Below, one piece after another: positions 11,891-25,496 of a stretch of DNA of 64,000 nucleotides. The notes under the pieces are model-generated. The model saw only the letters and a list, made by a program, of their open reading frames with translations, ran no database searches and was not told where the DNA came from. Location of the stretch: contig JALDNG010000001.1 of the NCBI GenBank assembly GCA_024349245.1, positions 6,840,501 through 6,904,500 of the forward strand. Reading direction: 5' to 3'. The DNA comes from Neodontobutis hainanensis (taxonomy: Eukaryota > Chordata > Actinopteri > Gobiiformes > Odontobutidae). Each line of letters opens with the position of its first letter. Positions within the stretch are counted from its first letter, which is position 1. The translations under genes were made by a program, and so were the position numbers.

Positions 11891-13800
11891 ATGAGCTGGA
11901 TGCACGCGGCACGGGAAGCCCTACGTGAGGCACACGAGCCTCTCTTCTGGGTCGGCGCGTGCACCGTGACCTGCTTGGTGCTGTGGTTGGTCTACAGAGT
12001 CCTGTCCGGCTTCAAAATATGGGTCCTGGGTAACGGCAACCTGCTGTCTCCACGCCTCGGCAAATGGGCAGGTGAGTGGCGCGTGAGAGACCTGAGGTTA
12101 GAGCAAGAGAGGAAGGGTTACGGTGAGGTCTGGAGCAGATTTGGACCAGGTTTTGATCGGTTTTAGAGCCAGACCTGGCCACGAGTCTGCTGTGAGTGTC
12201 AGTGTGGGACCAGTTTTTGACCGGGTTTGAGGCTCCAGACCCGGTCAAACAAAGTGAGGGGGTGGGTCAGCTCCAGGAGGACGGGTTGACCGATTTATTT
12301 TTATTTTTTTATTTTATTTTATTTATTTATTTTTGACCGGGTTTAGTGGCTCCAGACTTAGCTATGACACTGCTGTTAGTGGGTGACTTTAGAGCTGCTT
12401 CAGACTGGATTTGTGAGCTCAGGATCTGGATTATTCCCTCCTGCGATGTGTTCAGTGTCAGACTTTGACCAGGTCTGGAGCAGGTTTTATCCGGGTTTTG
12501 TGGCTTCAGACTCGGATGTGGAGCTGCTGTGAGTGGCTCATTGTTGCGTAACTCTCATTGAGATGTTCACCTGCTTCAGTCTCATCCAGAGCTGTTTCAC
12601 AAACCACCAGCCAGATTTCACATTCAGCATCTCATCTTCGTTTTTAATCACTTTCTGAACAAACCAACCCGACATCTTACCAAGAAACCTGCTACACTTT
12701 TCAGCCATGACTCATTTTTAGCTTAGAGCCTGAGAATGTGCAGCGCCACTGTTTTATAACCAGTCTCAGGTGGACTCAGAAACACTTATATCTATCCTCA
12801 ACAATGACTCACTTTTGCGCAGAATTTAAGGCGGACTAAGTCTTAGCCTCGTTTTAAATCCATCAAAGCTGCTCCAGTGTCTGAGCTTCCCTCAGATGCA
12901 GAGCCATGACTCATCCTCGCATTGGAACCTGATTGCGCACTTTTCAGAGCCTTTTCAGTGATTTACAGCCGCAGTTTTGAGCTTCATTTTGGACAGAATT
13001 TCCGCCAAAAGCAGAAAAGTGTGGGATTAACGCTCACTTTTACTAAAGCCAGGGTTTAGAGGTTTTCGCTGCGTTTATTGACCTCAATATTGGCTTCTGT
13101 TTTCACTTTAATATTGACCCACTTTCTCTGAAACATGACCAATACTTTCCCTCCAGATTTCTGCCAGTGCACGCGCTCTTTGACAGCGTTTTAAAATAAA
13201 AGAACTAGGTTTATTTCGGAGCAGTTTAATTCAAATAAAAGGCAGGAGTGTAGTTCTGCTTTCTTGTGCCACTCTTTTAGACCCTTTCAGATTCTTTTAG
13301 ACAAAAGTCAATCTGAAATCTTGAATCTTGGCTTAAACCCAAAGCTTTTATTTGATAAAACAGACACGTGTCCCATTTATTAAGACGCTTGGATTGTATA
13401 AGAAAGAAGCCAACAGGTAATCCGCCTTTACAGACCTTTTTAAGTCGTGTTCAAAGCTTCATTTTGAGTTTTGAGCAGGTTAGAGTCAAACTCCCACAGT
13501 TTTCAAAAACGTATTCTGTGGTTTATTTATTTTTAAAAACAATAAAAACTAGGTGCTGTCCCAGTTTCTGAAGCACGTAAGTTCTGTTTAAAGGAGCAGC
13601 TCATGTCTGTTTGACCCACTTTCATCATTTGGACCTAGTTTTGCCTCAGACTCTTCCGTTAAAGGCTCAGTAAACTTTCTTTTTTTTTGTTTTGTGCCAA
13701 ATCTTTCCCAGAACTTAGCTTTAAGCTCTTTATTTTATTTTCTCGGTGCAGTATATTTTGTTTGAATGTATTTGTGGAATTGATAACATGTACCTGACTT

Positions 13801-13841
<41 letters not shown>

Positions 13842-14105
13842 TGCTGTGAGTTTGGGGCAGAATTGTTCATTTAAAACTTTAAGGTATTTTTCATTTACAG
13901 CAGCTCATTCTGCCTCATTATAATTTTTATTGTGAGTTTAATGTCCAAATGATTATCAGAAACATTTTAAAGTAAAGAGTTGATGAAAACCATTAGTTTC
14001 TTCATCTGTAGCTTTTCCGAAGACGTTTTTATAAACGGAGGTCTGCGTGTTCTTTTAAAGGGTGTTTTTTAACTTTGCTTTAGTGGGTTATTTTAATCCA
14101 ATTTT

Positions 14106-14146
<41 letters not shown>

Positions 14147-17100
14147 TAACTGGATCCAGAAAGTGACTTTATTCAAGTCTGAATGTGTCTGAATGTCAGC
14201 TGTAACCACAGTGTTTCTGTGCCTCTCTTTAGATGCCACTGCTGCATGAAGTCAAGAACAATGTAAATAATACATGTTCAGTTTTGTTTAAAATGGGACT
14301 TGTCAGAAGATAATCAAATCTTTTTAATTCAAATCCCAAAAGTGAAAAAAATTGGGTTAAAAAATGTCTCTGACTGCAGTCGATAAGAGACTTGTCGTGA
14401 TGATGATGGAAAAAAACTGCCTAAGCCTTAAAGCCAAAGGACGTGTTATTTGACTAACCCAGCCTAAACTAAAGCTGCATATTTTCATAAGTTAGATATT
14501 TGAGCTCACATTAGGTAAATATTGCCTGTAAATTAGAAAATCAAATAGAAACAAAGTCCAAAGGCAGCAGCATTTTAAAATTTGAAACTACTTTAAATCA
14601 AACTTGTCTGAATCAAAACTCTTAGAGAACTTGTGAAAATAATGACTGGCAAGTTTTGTTTACAGGCCTTTGTCAGTTTTAGTTTTCCTGCTTCCAGTCC
14701 ATCCTGTTCTGTTGGAAACCCTCAGGCCTTCTTTCTGAATTAGTCCTGGCTCTCTTCTGCTTTGTTTCTTCAGTTTTTTGAATATTCGGTAAAGCCAGGA
14801 TTTCCAGCTTGGTTTTGTTTCAGCTGGAGAGCATAGTTTAAACGTGGGCCCTCGTGGCTGAAGTGACCCAGCAGTTTGTCCTGTTTGACCCGCATTTCAA
14901 AAGTCCATTCCCTGTGTCTGTTTAAGGGTGCCTTTAACTCTTAAAGCAATTTTTAGTTTTAGTTTATTTTTTAAACATTAGTGTATTTTCAATTCTTCTT
15001 TACATAATGTCCTGGCCTTGACTAACTCACAGAAGCAGCTGTATCTACTTTAAATGTTCGTAGACTGACTTGAGACGTAACACAATCTGTGTTCAAACCT
15101 GGAGAAATCATTACGGTGCACTTTTTCCTCCAAAGCATATCTGCAGTCTCAGACTCTGAAGGGGTTTTATCAGGAGTCGTCTCCAGTGTATTCTCGGACC
15201 GCTCCCAGAAACTCATCCACCCTTTCCCGGGGGGAGGGGTTCCAGTGTGACCAGGGGAAATCCTCCTGAACTCGTCCTAATCGTCCGGTCTTCCTCAGCC
15301 TGAGCCTTTCGGAGCCGCTCCCTGGTGGAACAGGTTTGGGTTTGTTCTCAGGACGCTCTTGGCTTGTTACCCTCAGATCCAGAGCAACGGGTCGGTCCGG
15401 TCCGTTTTACGTCACTTGGTGTTACTGAGAGCTCCGCCTCCTTCTTTCGCAAACAAAAGGCTGCTCCCTGAGCCTCTGACTGAACCTGTTCTCCTCTAGC
15501 ATCAGTCGTTTAAAACCTGCTGAAGCGTTCCTGATGTATTTTAATGTTTTTTTGGCAAAGAGTAACTGAGACACCCTTGTCTTAACCACACAGAATGACT
15601 TGAACAAGGCTGCAGTGTTTAAAATAAGACTTCAGCTCTTTGGCCCAGCAGGGTTACTGTAACAAACCAGTTGAAGCCCGATTGAACACTGGTTTAACTT
15701 AATCTCAGGTTAGTTTCCTCTAAAGCCAAACTTTTAAGCCACATTTTCCCAAAAATATTGGCCCTGAAACCAATTAAAACAATGGCATCAAATTTATTCT
15801 GACAAAAAAAGTAAAGACAAAGTGGGGTCCAGTCCTCTGAGTGTCTCAGAACATGTTGCATAAACATTAGAACAAAAGTATTTATTGGATGTTGCTTTAA
15901 AGTGACTCTGGAGGAGCTTCAGTGTTAGTTTTTACACTTCTACTGAATCTGTGTTTAGTCTGACTTTGAAACAGAAGAGTTGTGTGGTGCTCTGATGGGA
16001 TGGCAATGGTCTTACTCCTAAATAATCCTGAATAAATGTGATAAATTTGAAAAGGGACTTAAACGCGCAGAAGGTCCCAGACAGCGCCTGCCTCCGTCAC
16101 GTTAAAGGCCTGTGAACTTTTTAATGACACTGGCCAATGTTGATCTGTTTGTCGAGGCAAGGTTTTGAACCTGAGTCTGAGTGTGCAGCAGAGTGTAATC
16201 TCTAAGCTTTAGACCAGGCTCCTGTTGTTGACTGGAGATCTTTTTCCTAGCGACCCTTTTAAAAGGATTTATAAATGTGAAGTCTGCAGTGGAGCTAATG
16301 AGCTCTTCAGTAAAATCAGATTGTATCATGAATCCTGAGTTTAGAGATTTGGTACAAGAGAAACCGGTGTAATGAGGTTATTTTATTTCATTCTTTAAAT
16401 ATTTCACACGGTCTGTAACAAATGAAACCAGTCTGTTTTTGTAAAAGAGCTGTTGGTTTGTAGAGTTTCACAGATCCATTGAGTTCAGAGCTGTGTTTAA
16501 TAGAAGGAGAGTAACATCCAAGTATTTCCCGGTTTAACAGGTTTTGAAAGACTGTTCTGTGAAGACTGGACACATCAGATTATTCATGAGGCTCTGGGGC
16601 TCCAGTTTCTGCAGGTTTATGTGACACTGTTTTTGGGCCTTCAATTAATCTAAGGCTGAACTCTGTTTAAACGGCTGCAGCTCGTGAACACAGGCTCAAC
16701 ACAAACGCCAGAGAACTGTTTTCTGACCTCATTTTTGAGGTAAAAAAAAGCGAGCCTATAAATAGTTTTGGAAGATTTGTAATTTTTATTTATTTTTTAA
16801 CTATCTGATGTCGTTGGTCCACAGCCCCCTAGAAGAGAACCAGCCCATGTTAAACACAGACCAACATTATAATAAAGTAAACGTTTGCTTTAGGTCCAAA
16901 GGCCTCGTGACTGAGCCGTAATATACGAGAGATGTTTCCTCAAACAATCTGTAGTTTTTATTTATTTTTTTTGTCAGAAGTGAGACTGATTAAAAGGGAA
17001 CAAAAGAATCAGAGGGAGATCCCTGGTGTTCCTCTGAAAAGACCTCACTAAGAGCGCCCCCTGCTGCCGCCTGTAGGGACTGCAGCCACAGGATTCCCCT

Positions 17101-20100
17101 TGGTTTCCTTTCCTTTGTCTCCTCCTCACTTCAGTTCTCACTTCAGTTCAACAAAAACACATCTTAAAAACATCAACTTCATCTACACATCTACTTCAGA
17201 TTTGGAACAAAATGTTTCTACTGAAGAAATGCATGTTTCATTCATTTTCTATTGCATTTTAAAGATGTGTCTATTGAAAATGTAGGAAGAGTCATATTAT
17301 ATCAAAGAAATGTGTTTTTAAAACACCACGCCAGTCGGGTAAACTCCTCAGAACTGACCCTCTGTTCTCGTCTAAAGTGTTTTGTGGAAACGTGGCTCTG
17401 CTCAAACCTTTTCGATTTGTCTCTGAGGCCCGCCCCTCGTCTCATCGTACAGAGCGTTACGTAATGGACTCGGAGCCGAGTGAATGGACTGGAGTTTATT
17501 CAGAAAATGTAGAGTTACATAAGAGGCAGCCATTCAAAGAGATGAACTTAGTTCTGTTAGAAGTGAAGTTTCTAGCTTTTTTTTTTTTTACAAAATAAAG
17601 CCCCAACTCAATTAAAAACAAACTGAACTTCATTTCTTTGAGACAGAAATCCTTGTTCATGTATTTAGTGTTTACAGCAGGTTCTGTTCAGATGTGACTT
17701 TAGACTCATTTTAAAGCTCGCCAACATAAGTCTTTGAGCCTCTGAGGCTGCTGTAGTCCTGGTTTTAACCCATTATTCCTCAGCAGTTTTCAAACCTCTT
17801 TATTTCAAAGTAAAGCAGTCAATTATTTTTATTTTGAGGCCTTTTTTTGGAAATTGCTTTTGTAGTTACATTTTTTTGTAAATGGCCTTATTATAAATGT
17901 TTTACTTATTTCTGAGCAGCCCCTCTTCCTCGGTTTCCTCTGGACAGAACTGAGGAGGAGGTGAGTGGGCGTCCACGCGCTCAAACACGTGCCACCTCCA
18001 TCACTGCAGCTGCTGCAAAGGACTGTGGGTAACAGCCTCCTCCTCCTGCTCTTCATTCACATGGCTCTGCTTCATCTGCGCTCGCCTCACTCTGAGTCTC
18101 GCTGACCTGTGACTTCAGTGATGTCTGTGTCAGAGGCGCTCGGGTCTGTCGTCTCCACGCACAGCCACATTATTAATGAAGGATTTGCATTAGGCCTGAC
18201 CCGGAAAAAAAGTCTTTACAAATCAATGTTCAGTGGGGTTTTTTTTTTTCTTTTTTAAAAAGAAGAAAATGTCCAGCGGATTTTGTGAAACTTTTCCAAT
18301 AATCCCATGTGCTGGTCTTAAGCACAGATAAATGGAAGTGCACCCAGTGTAAAAACATCAGACTCAAGATGGGAATGATCCCGTGACCTCTGACCTAAAC
18401 TGAAATAACAGATAATCCTTTGTTCAAACATAAAAGAGCAGAAATATGTGAAGAACTAGACTTTTTTCCGAATCTGCCCAAGTGCAGATCGGTTCTTGAA
18501 CCCTGTGACTGTGTGAGCTCTGTTCTCAGCGTGGATCTAAAAACAACCCGTTTCTATCTTTAGTTGAGTCAGCCGCACATTTTTTCTTCGTGCCTCTCAC
18601 TGCTATTTTTACAAACGCACTCCCTTTTTTACATTTACGGTTTAAATAAAAGTTTACTTCTAGTGAAGACAAGACTGAGACCGGTACATACTCATGGAGG
18701 TTAATAAACCTGCTGTGGTCAGGACAAGACCTAAACCTGTCAAAGACCGAGATAAACCCAGAGTCAAAACTAAGACTTTGCCTTTTTTTTAAAGAGCCTC
18801 AGTCATTGGTTTAAAAAAAACTAATATTTCCTAGTTTAGACTCTTCACTGGAAAGGCCTGTCACTTTCATTCCTATTTTTCCAGAGGTAATTCACAAAAA
18901 AAAGTCTCCAGTGACACCTCCACGTTCAGTCGAAGCAGGACCATGTGAATCGGTTCTGTTTCTATTCAAAGCCTCTGAACCTGAAGCAGTGGGTCTGTTA
19001 CGCAAGTGCTGGACCCTCTGAATGACTGCTCCTGATTGGACAATGGAGGTTTCTGAAAGAATGAAAGGGTAAACATAGAAACGGCTTCATGGTTTAATTC
19101 ATAAAACACACCGAGACGGAGTCGGTTTGAGGTAAATTTGCAGAAATGTTTAGAAAATGGACTCAGTTTTAAGAAATGGCTTCTGAACAAAGACTAAGCT
19201 CATGTCAAACTATCTTTACAGATGCTGTAGCTGCTCTTGTAGCTCTACAGCGCCTCTGACCGGACACTTGCTGAACTCAATTCTCCTGTTAATATTTATA
19301 TTTTATTAAAGCTTGGTGTGCGTCCAGTCCTCATGCAGCATCCACACATTTTTGCTGAGGCTTCTTTTTCTGTTAAATTCTCCTTTTTTATGCCATAGAT
19401 GGCCTTATTCCAAACTCGACAAACTCGATTTTAAGTCTAAGCTTTTCTGACGAGCCGCTGTGACCTTGAAATCTGATAAAGCTCGAGAGGATCTTCGAAG
19501 TTGTGTTAACCGTTTGTGTCGTAATGATATGTCAGCCAGGTTTCTTAAAAGATGTAATCAGTGTGTGGTTTTAATGTAGAAAAGGAGTACGAGTAAAGAC
19601 CCTTGTGGAACTCCATTAGTTTATGCACGTATCTGTAGGATTTATTTAGAATTGTCATTTTTATTAGTGCTAAACAAGAGGTACGCAGAGGGCAGCACAC
19701 TATTGTTTTTCAGTACAACAAATCTAAATGACTATTCAGCATAACAACCTTTTTATCTGAATACTGCCCAAAAGTTACTGATGGGAAGTTTTCCTCGGGT
19801 TGTCCTGTATTCTTCATTTATCGTTCAGTTCCTCTTCTAGAATAGTTTAAACAAACCTAAGTATTTGAAAACATGGTGGGTTCAGATCTGGTTCAGTTGA
19901 ATCTCAAACGTCAGCAGCTCCATCTTTTACGACAGACTCTGATCTGATCGTTGGGTTTGTCACGTCGTGGGGTCAGAAGGTTGCGCTGTTTGTGTGTTCA
20001 GAGCCACATGTCTGTTTTTCTAACCACTCGCAGGAATCTGGTCAGTACAGTCAAGGCAGATTTGTTTCTGTCACTTTCTTCCTCGAACGACTGGAGTTTC

Positions 20101-23100
20101 TGGATGGATGGGACTTTGGAGCCATTCAATAAGGAAAATAAACTTGTAATTTAACGGCACAAAAACGGCTGAATACAAGTTAAACGTGCATCAGAGGAAA
20201 AGTCTTTTGGGTTAACTTTTAAATATACTACAAATATAAAATGGTAAAAGGAAACGAATAGCAAAAATAACAGTGTCAGGGTAAGAACATGTGCAGGAAA
20301 ACACTTGCAGGCAGCTCAAACTAACTGTTTTAAAATACAATATTTTTGAACAAGTTTTAGTTGGCTTTGAAGTTGTGCATAAATGTAACTCGGCCAAAGA
20401 TCACAGCTCCATCTTGTTGGATAGTTTCATATATATTTTCGGGTCAGATCTCGTTCCGATGGAGACGAGGCCAGGGTCGGATTGAGAGATAAGCTCCTCA
20501 GGAATTTGATAAGACCGTTCACAAATATTCACCAAATTGAGTGCCAGCGATTTTTAAAATGAAACGAGTCAGATCCTTTGAAAAGCACCGGCTAGTTTTC
20601 TTTAAAAGTTGACGGTTTTTCTTGGGTTCAAACCTCATTTACACACTCTGAAAACAGCAGCAGCGTTTCTTCGGTTCCGTTGGAGGCTGATGGATTTCTT
20701 TAGATCCCAGTCTCTCGGACTGGGACCTAAAGTTAAATTTTAAAGTATTTATTGTTATCAGATTGTGCTGAGGACCATCCTTCACTGACTTCTCACAGAT
20801 GTAATTTTTTTTTCTTCTAACTCGGCAATGTGGACAGTGGAACATCTTTTTCTTCAGCCGTGTTTTTTCATCTCGTCCTAAAACTGACTTTTTCATTTTG
20901 AAAAATTCCTTTTGTTCATTGACTCTTTGCCTCTGATTTGTCTCTGCTGTTCTTTGTTCAGGGTTGGTTCTATTTTTAGCTGCCCCCAGGTTCCCTCAGC
21001 CTTCGTCATCTCCTCCTCCTCGCTCTGTTTCTGCGTTTTGTCCAATCACAGCTTGATGCAGTAAAAGCTCGAATCTTGTGATGATGGCTTCATTTTTAGT
21101 TTTTAATGTTTGCTTTAAATATTTTGCTGAAAGCTTTAGAACCGTCCCTTTCATTTACAGAACCTTTATGTTTGTGAAATAACAATATGGATCAGAGCTG
21201 TAGTTTTTACATGTTTTGGCAGAACATGTAAAACGTTTAACGTGGACTAAAATGTGTATAATGTGGCTTTAAAGGCATAAAACCTGTTTTGTCCTGAATT
21301 ATTTCTGTACTATTTTCCTAAAAGCTGCTCTAAACTGAACAGATGTGAGTCTGGGCTGAAGCAGGTCTCGATTCTGACGAAGGTTTCTCTAAATGACACG
21401 GCGCTCAATGAATAGACATCCGTTTATTATTAATATTTCAGTCTGAAACCTAAAGCCTGCTTTCCTTCTGTTTTTCCTTCAGTTGTGACGGGGGCCACAG
21501 ATGGAATCGGGAAGTCCTATGCTGAAGAGGTGAGCCACTGGACGGATTCATTTTGTCCATTGTTTGTTTCGACCTGTTCTCGTTGGCGCTGTGTCTGAAA
21601 CGGATCTGACGCTTGAGTCCTTTTGGTTTGAACGTGACATATTAACGTTTATTTGACGCTCCAGGAATAACTGTGAAAAGAACTCTTGAGGTTAGTTTGT
21701 GTTCTCTCTGGTGCAGTTTGCTCGTAGAGGCTTCTCCATGATGCTGGTCAGTCGCTCTCAGGAGAAACTGGACGACGTGGCCAAGTCTCTGGGTGAGTAC
21801 AGTCCTGGTCTGGATGTGATTTAGATCCTGTTTTTAGTCGTGTACGTCTGTTGGTGTATTTCAGACAAACTATGCACTAATTATTTTTTTGTGACAGTTG
21901 ACAATATAATTAAAGCATTAACTGTCCGTCCACAGAGGAGCAGTTCAATGTGGAGACCAAGACCATCGCTGTGGACTTCGGAAAAGCAGATATTTATCCC
22001 AAAATTGAGGCAGGACTGGCCGGACTGGAGATTGGCGTTCTGGGTAAGAACAATCGGAGCAGAGTTAGAATGGAGAACTCTAAACACAGACACCTGATGC
22101 TTTATTACAGTCTAACAGGTTTATAATGTGATATATACTAATTATTCCATGGGAATGGTTATAAATCATCAAGAGGTAATACTGGCCTGTCACCTGCCAA
22201 ATGGTGAGCCAACTGCAAACCACCTGATTATTCCACATTCTTCTCCTGATAGCCCTTTTTGTTTGAACATTTCCACTCTTAGTTCTGAATTAGCAGACGT
22301 TTAGAAGTCTGAGTGCTGTCTAATTGGAATCCCATGTTCTTCTGTTGTCCACTGCAGGATGAAAATATGTTGTGTTCTGTGAAAGGTGTGGCTCTGTCTC
22401 TGCTGCCCCCTAGTGTTCACACCCACAGCTTTACTTTTCTCTTAAAACTGTTCCACCTCCTTTTCTGCTTTATCGACTAAAATATCAGCCGGTGTTTGAT
22501 TGTGAAACTGGAATGGTTTGAAGTCGGCTCACTACTGTAGTTGAAACGTGTTTTTTACAAACCCAGTTCTAAAGGCAGACTTACAGTTCAGTTACATCCT
22601 TTAACACTCTTGATCCAGGACCGAAATAAACAAGGAATACAATAATAATGTTTCCGAGTTTGTGAAACGTGCCCAGAAGTCTCTTTAGTGACTGATGTGT
22701 AGGAAACACAATAGTAATGTTAATTTTTCTTGAGCTTCACAGGAGTTTAAAGCAGAGAGGGATGTCTTTTAATCAAAGTGTTATGGGTTCAGTCATAAAC
22801 AGTCTGTTCTTGTTCCTCAGTGAATAACGTGGGAGTTTCGTATTCTTATCCCGAGTATTACCTGCACATCCACGACCTGGACAACGTGAGTGTCACTCTT
22901 TCATGAGTCTCTGAAACGTGTTGAGTGTTTCCTAACGTTGGCTTTGTGTCTGCAGTTTATAACGAACATGATCAACGTGAACATAACCTCGGTCTGTCAG
23001 GTCAGTGCCTCAGCATCGCCTTGAAGCATCTCAAAGTCGTCTGTCGCTGTTGTTTTAGTAAAGTGTGTTTTTTTTTTTTTTGTTCCAGATGACTCGTCTG

Positions 23101-25496
23101 GTTCTGCCCAGGATGGTCCAAAGGTCAGTTTCAGTTTAGTAACCCTAACTCACTTTATAATAGTTGTCATAAACCATGTCACTGTGGAAACAGAAGGTCC
23201 TGGGTTTGATTCTTTGTCAGGGCGAGGCTTTTCTGAGTAAATATCAGTAGAATAAAGCTGTCGGGGTGACTTACAGCTATAATTTACAGGCTTTTTAAGA
23301 GAACTGATGGAAACGAAGTTGCGCCCTGCTTTGTCTGCATTTCTGTTTTCCATCAATGGAACGTTTATAGCGAGAAGGGTTTAGTGACAGCAGGGCTCAG
23401 GTTTGGCCCTGGTCTTGGTTCATCTTGTGTTCTGTGTTATATTGTGTGTGTGTGTGTGTGTATATACACACACACATATATATATATGTGTGTGTGTGCC
23501 TCTAGACCAACTGAAATATATATATATATGAATATAAATTTTTGCTGTCTCTGATTGGTCAGCGGGGAACAGCCAATCAGAGCGTGGCACATGGCGTGCC
23601 GTGTGATGCGGGCGTTGCCGTGGTAGCGCAGCTGCAGCCTCAGAGACAGAGGAGAGTCGGAGGAATCTCCCACAAACACTATTTTTAGAAAGACTTTCAC
23701 GATTATTCCAAAAATTCTTTAAAAATGAAAAGTCTGCATCCATTTCACAAAAAACAGCAAATAAACCTACATTAAACTGTATTAGACTCAGGTTTAGACC
23801 AGGTGTGTTTGACCCAGGTCTAAAATTGTTCTGATCTTTTAAAGATTGTGTGAATTCCTTTTGTTCAGGTCGAAAGGTGTGATCCTGAACATCTCTTCTG
23901 CCAGTGGCATGTACCCAGTCCCTCTGCTCACCGTCTACTCAGCCTCAAAGGTACCACAAATATCCTCTCAATCCAGACTTGGACCAGGTCTAGAGGTTTT
24001 CATTTAACCCTAAGAACTGACGCCTGTGAGTGCTGCTGACATCTGAGTGCTACATTAAATCTAAAATGCAGTCCTTCCTTTCATCCTCCTCTGATTTACT
24101 CCATTATAAACCTTTAACTATTCACTCAAGACAATCATTTAACCAGCAGGCGGTTAGTTTGACCTTTTGTTGTCTCTTGTCGTCTTAAGGCGTTTGTGGA
24201 CTTCTTCTCTCGTGGACTTCAGGAGGAGTACAGACGTCAGGGGATCATTATCCAGGTCTGTTCCACTTCAAAATACACTCTCAGCTCACTACACACGAGT
24301 GTTCTTAAAGATGTGAACACGGCATCAGATAAAATCAGTGTGGTGCGTTTAAAAAAAAAAAAGCTTCTAGAATTGTTTTTATACTTGCAGGAGATCGTCG
24401 CATTAAACCAATGTCCTTTTAGTCACAAAGATGTTATAGTTGTTTGAATCAAACAGCTACATTTTTCAGTAAACTGTTTTTTTTTTTTTTTTTTTTTTTT
24501 TTCAAAATGCTGTGGACTCGGGTGTCATCATGTGGAGGAAAAGTGAACTGCAGTGGTTTAAACTTAGAACAAAGGTTTATTTTTAGCCCCATCTGCTCTG
24601 TTCTGACTTTAACTCTGATTCACAGGCTGTTTATTCGACACAGACAATGACGAGTTGTTGATGCATTAGTAACGTTTTCAGATTTAGACTGACGATGAAG
24701 CAAATGGAACAAGATGAGACCACAATCCATTTGGATTTGTTCCCTCAGATTCGAGTTTAGTCACTTTTGAAGTCACTGCTGTTTCTCTGGAGCTGATCGT
24801 CTACTGTTCGTTTTTGTTTTCCTCTCCAGAGCGTGCTGCCGTTCTTCGTTGCTACTAAAATGACCCGGATCAGGAAACCCACTCTGGACAAACCCACTCC
24901 GGAGAGATACGTGGCTGCGGAGCTGGCCACAGTGGGACTTCAAAGCCAGACCAACGGATACTTCCCTCACGCCGTCATGGTACAGACAAGTACACACCAT
25001 AATAATGCCCAAAATACACCCTCATGGTAGGAAACCAGAGAACATGGTACATACTCCATGTTTGAAAGGCAGTTTCAATTAAAAAAAATAATGATAATGG
25101 CAAATACAACTACATTTGACTTAATTCTTCTAAAATCCTCTAACTTTCACTTGAATCTGGAAACTGGACTTTTCTTTAAACTCTTCAGCTCGGATTTGAA
25201 AATACCAATTCACATTTCCTCAAGAATGTAAAATGTTTGGCCCCGTTTCATTTTGAAAGGGTTTTGCTAAAGCCTACAGTCACACCTTACTCATTCAGAA
25301 AGATTCCATCTGCTTTTGTCTCATGATTTTTTTTTTTTTTTCTCCCGCTTAGGGCTGGTTGACCACTAAACTGGTGCCGATCAACCTTGTGATCTTCTTC
25401 GGAGCCAGAATGAACCGTTTACAGAGAACGGGTTACCTCCAGAGACGGAAACTCAGGGAGAAGAAGCAGAACGGGACCAGCAACAAGACCGACTAG
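11891..25496 (+). CDS. hsd17b12: 17-beta-HSD type 12 / very-long-chain 3-oxoacyl-CoA reductase, 11 coding exons
   Basis: Coding exons are 11891-12071, 21483-21529, 21717-21792, 21936-22043, 22821-22885, 22956-23000, 23089-23123, 23869-23950, 24190-24255, 24830-24979 and 25353-25496. All junctions are GT-AG, the phases agree, and the total is 999 nt (332 aa). The product is an ER-membrane short-chain dehydrogenase/reductase that uses NADPH to reduce 3-ketoacyl-CoA in fatty-acid elongation; the mammalian protein also reduces estrone. Visible features are an N-terminal membrane segment (about 19-39), TGATDGIG cofactor motif (63-70), NNVG (139-142), catalytic Ser196, and YSASK with Tyr209 and Lys213. 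The human protein is 312 aa. This one has a longer, basic C-terminus (REKKQNGTSNKTD) without a clear KKxx ER-retrieval motif. Fish may carry a and b paralogs; I cannot tell which this is. Confidence 0.96.
12072..21482 (+). other. hsd17b12: hsd17b12 intron 1 (9.4 kb)
   Basis: The intron begins GTGAGT and ends TTCCTTCAG. It contains two long poly-T runs (13800-13836 and 14109-14143) and scattered A/T-rich stretches. I found no other gene or recognisable transposon in it. Open frames inside are short and unrelated to known families. Confidence 0.75.
23441..23530. repeat. GT/AC and TA microsatellites in hsd17b12 intron 7
   Basis: Runs of GT, then TATATACACACACACA, then (TA)n and (GT)n, followed by a second (TA)n tract. 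This self-complementary stretch can fold as a hairpin and is likely to vary in length. Between the two tracts lies GCCTCTAGACCAACTGAAAT (23498-23517), which recurs exactly at 25555-25574. Confidence 0.85.
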
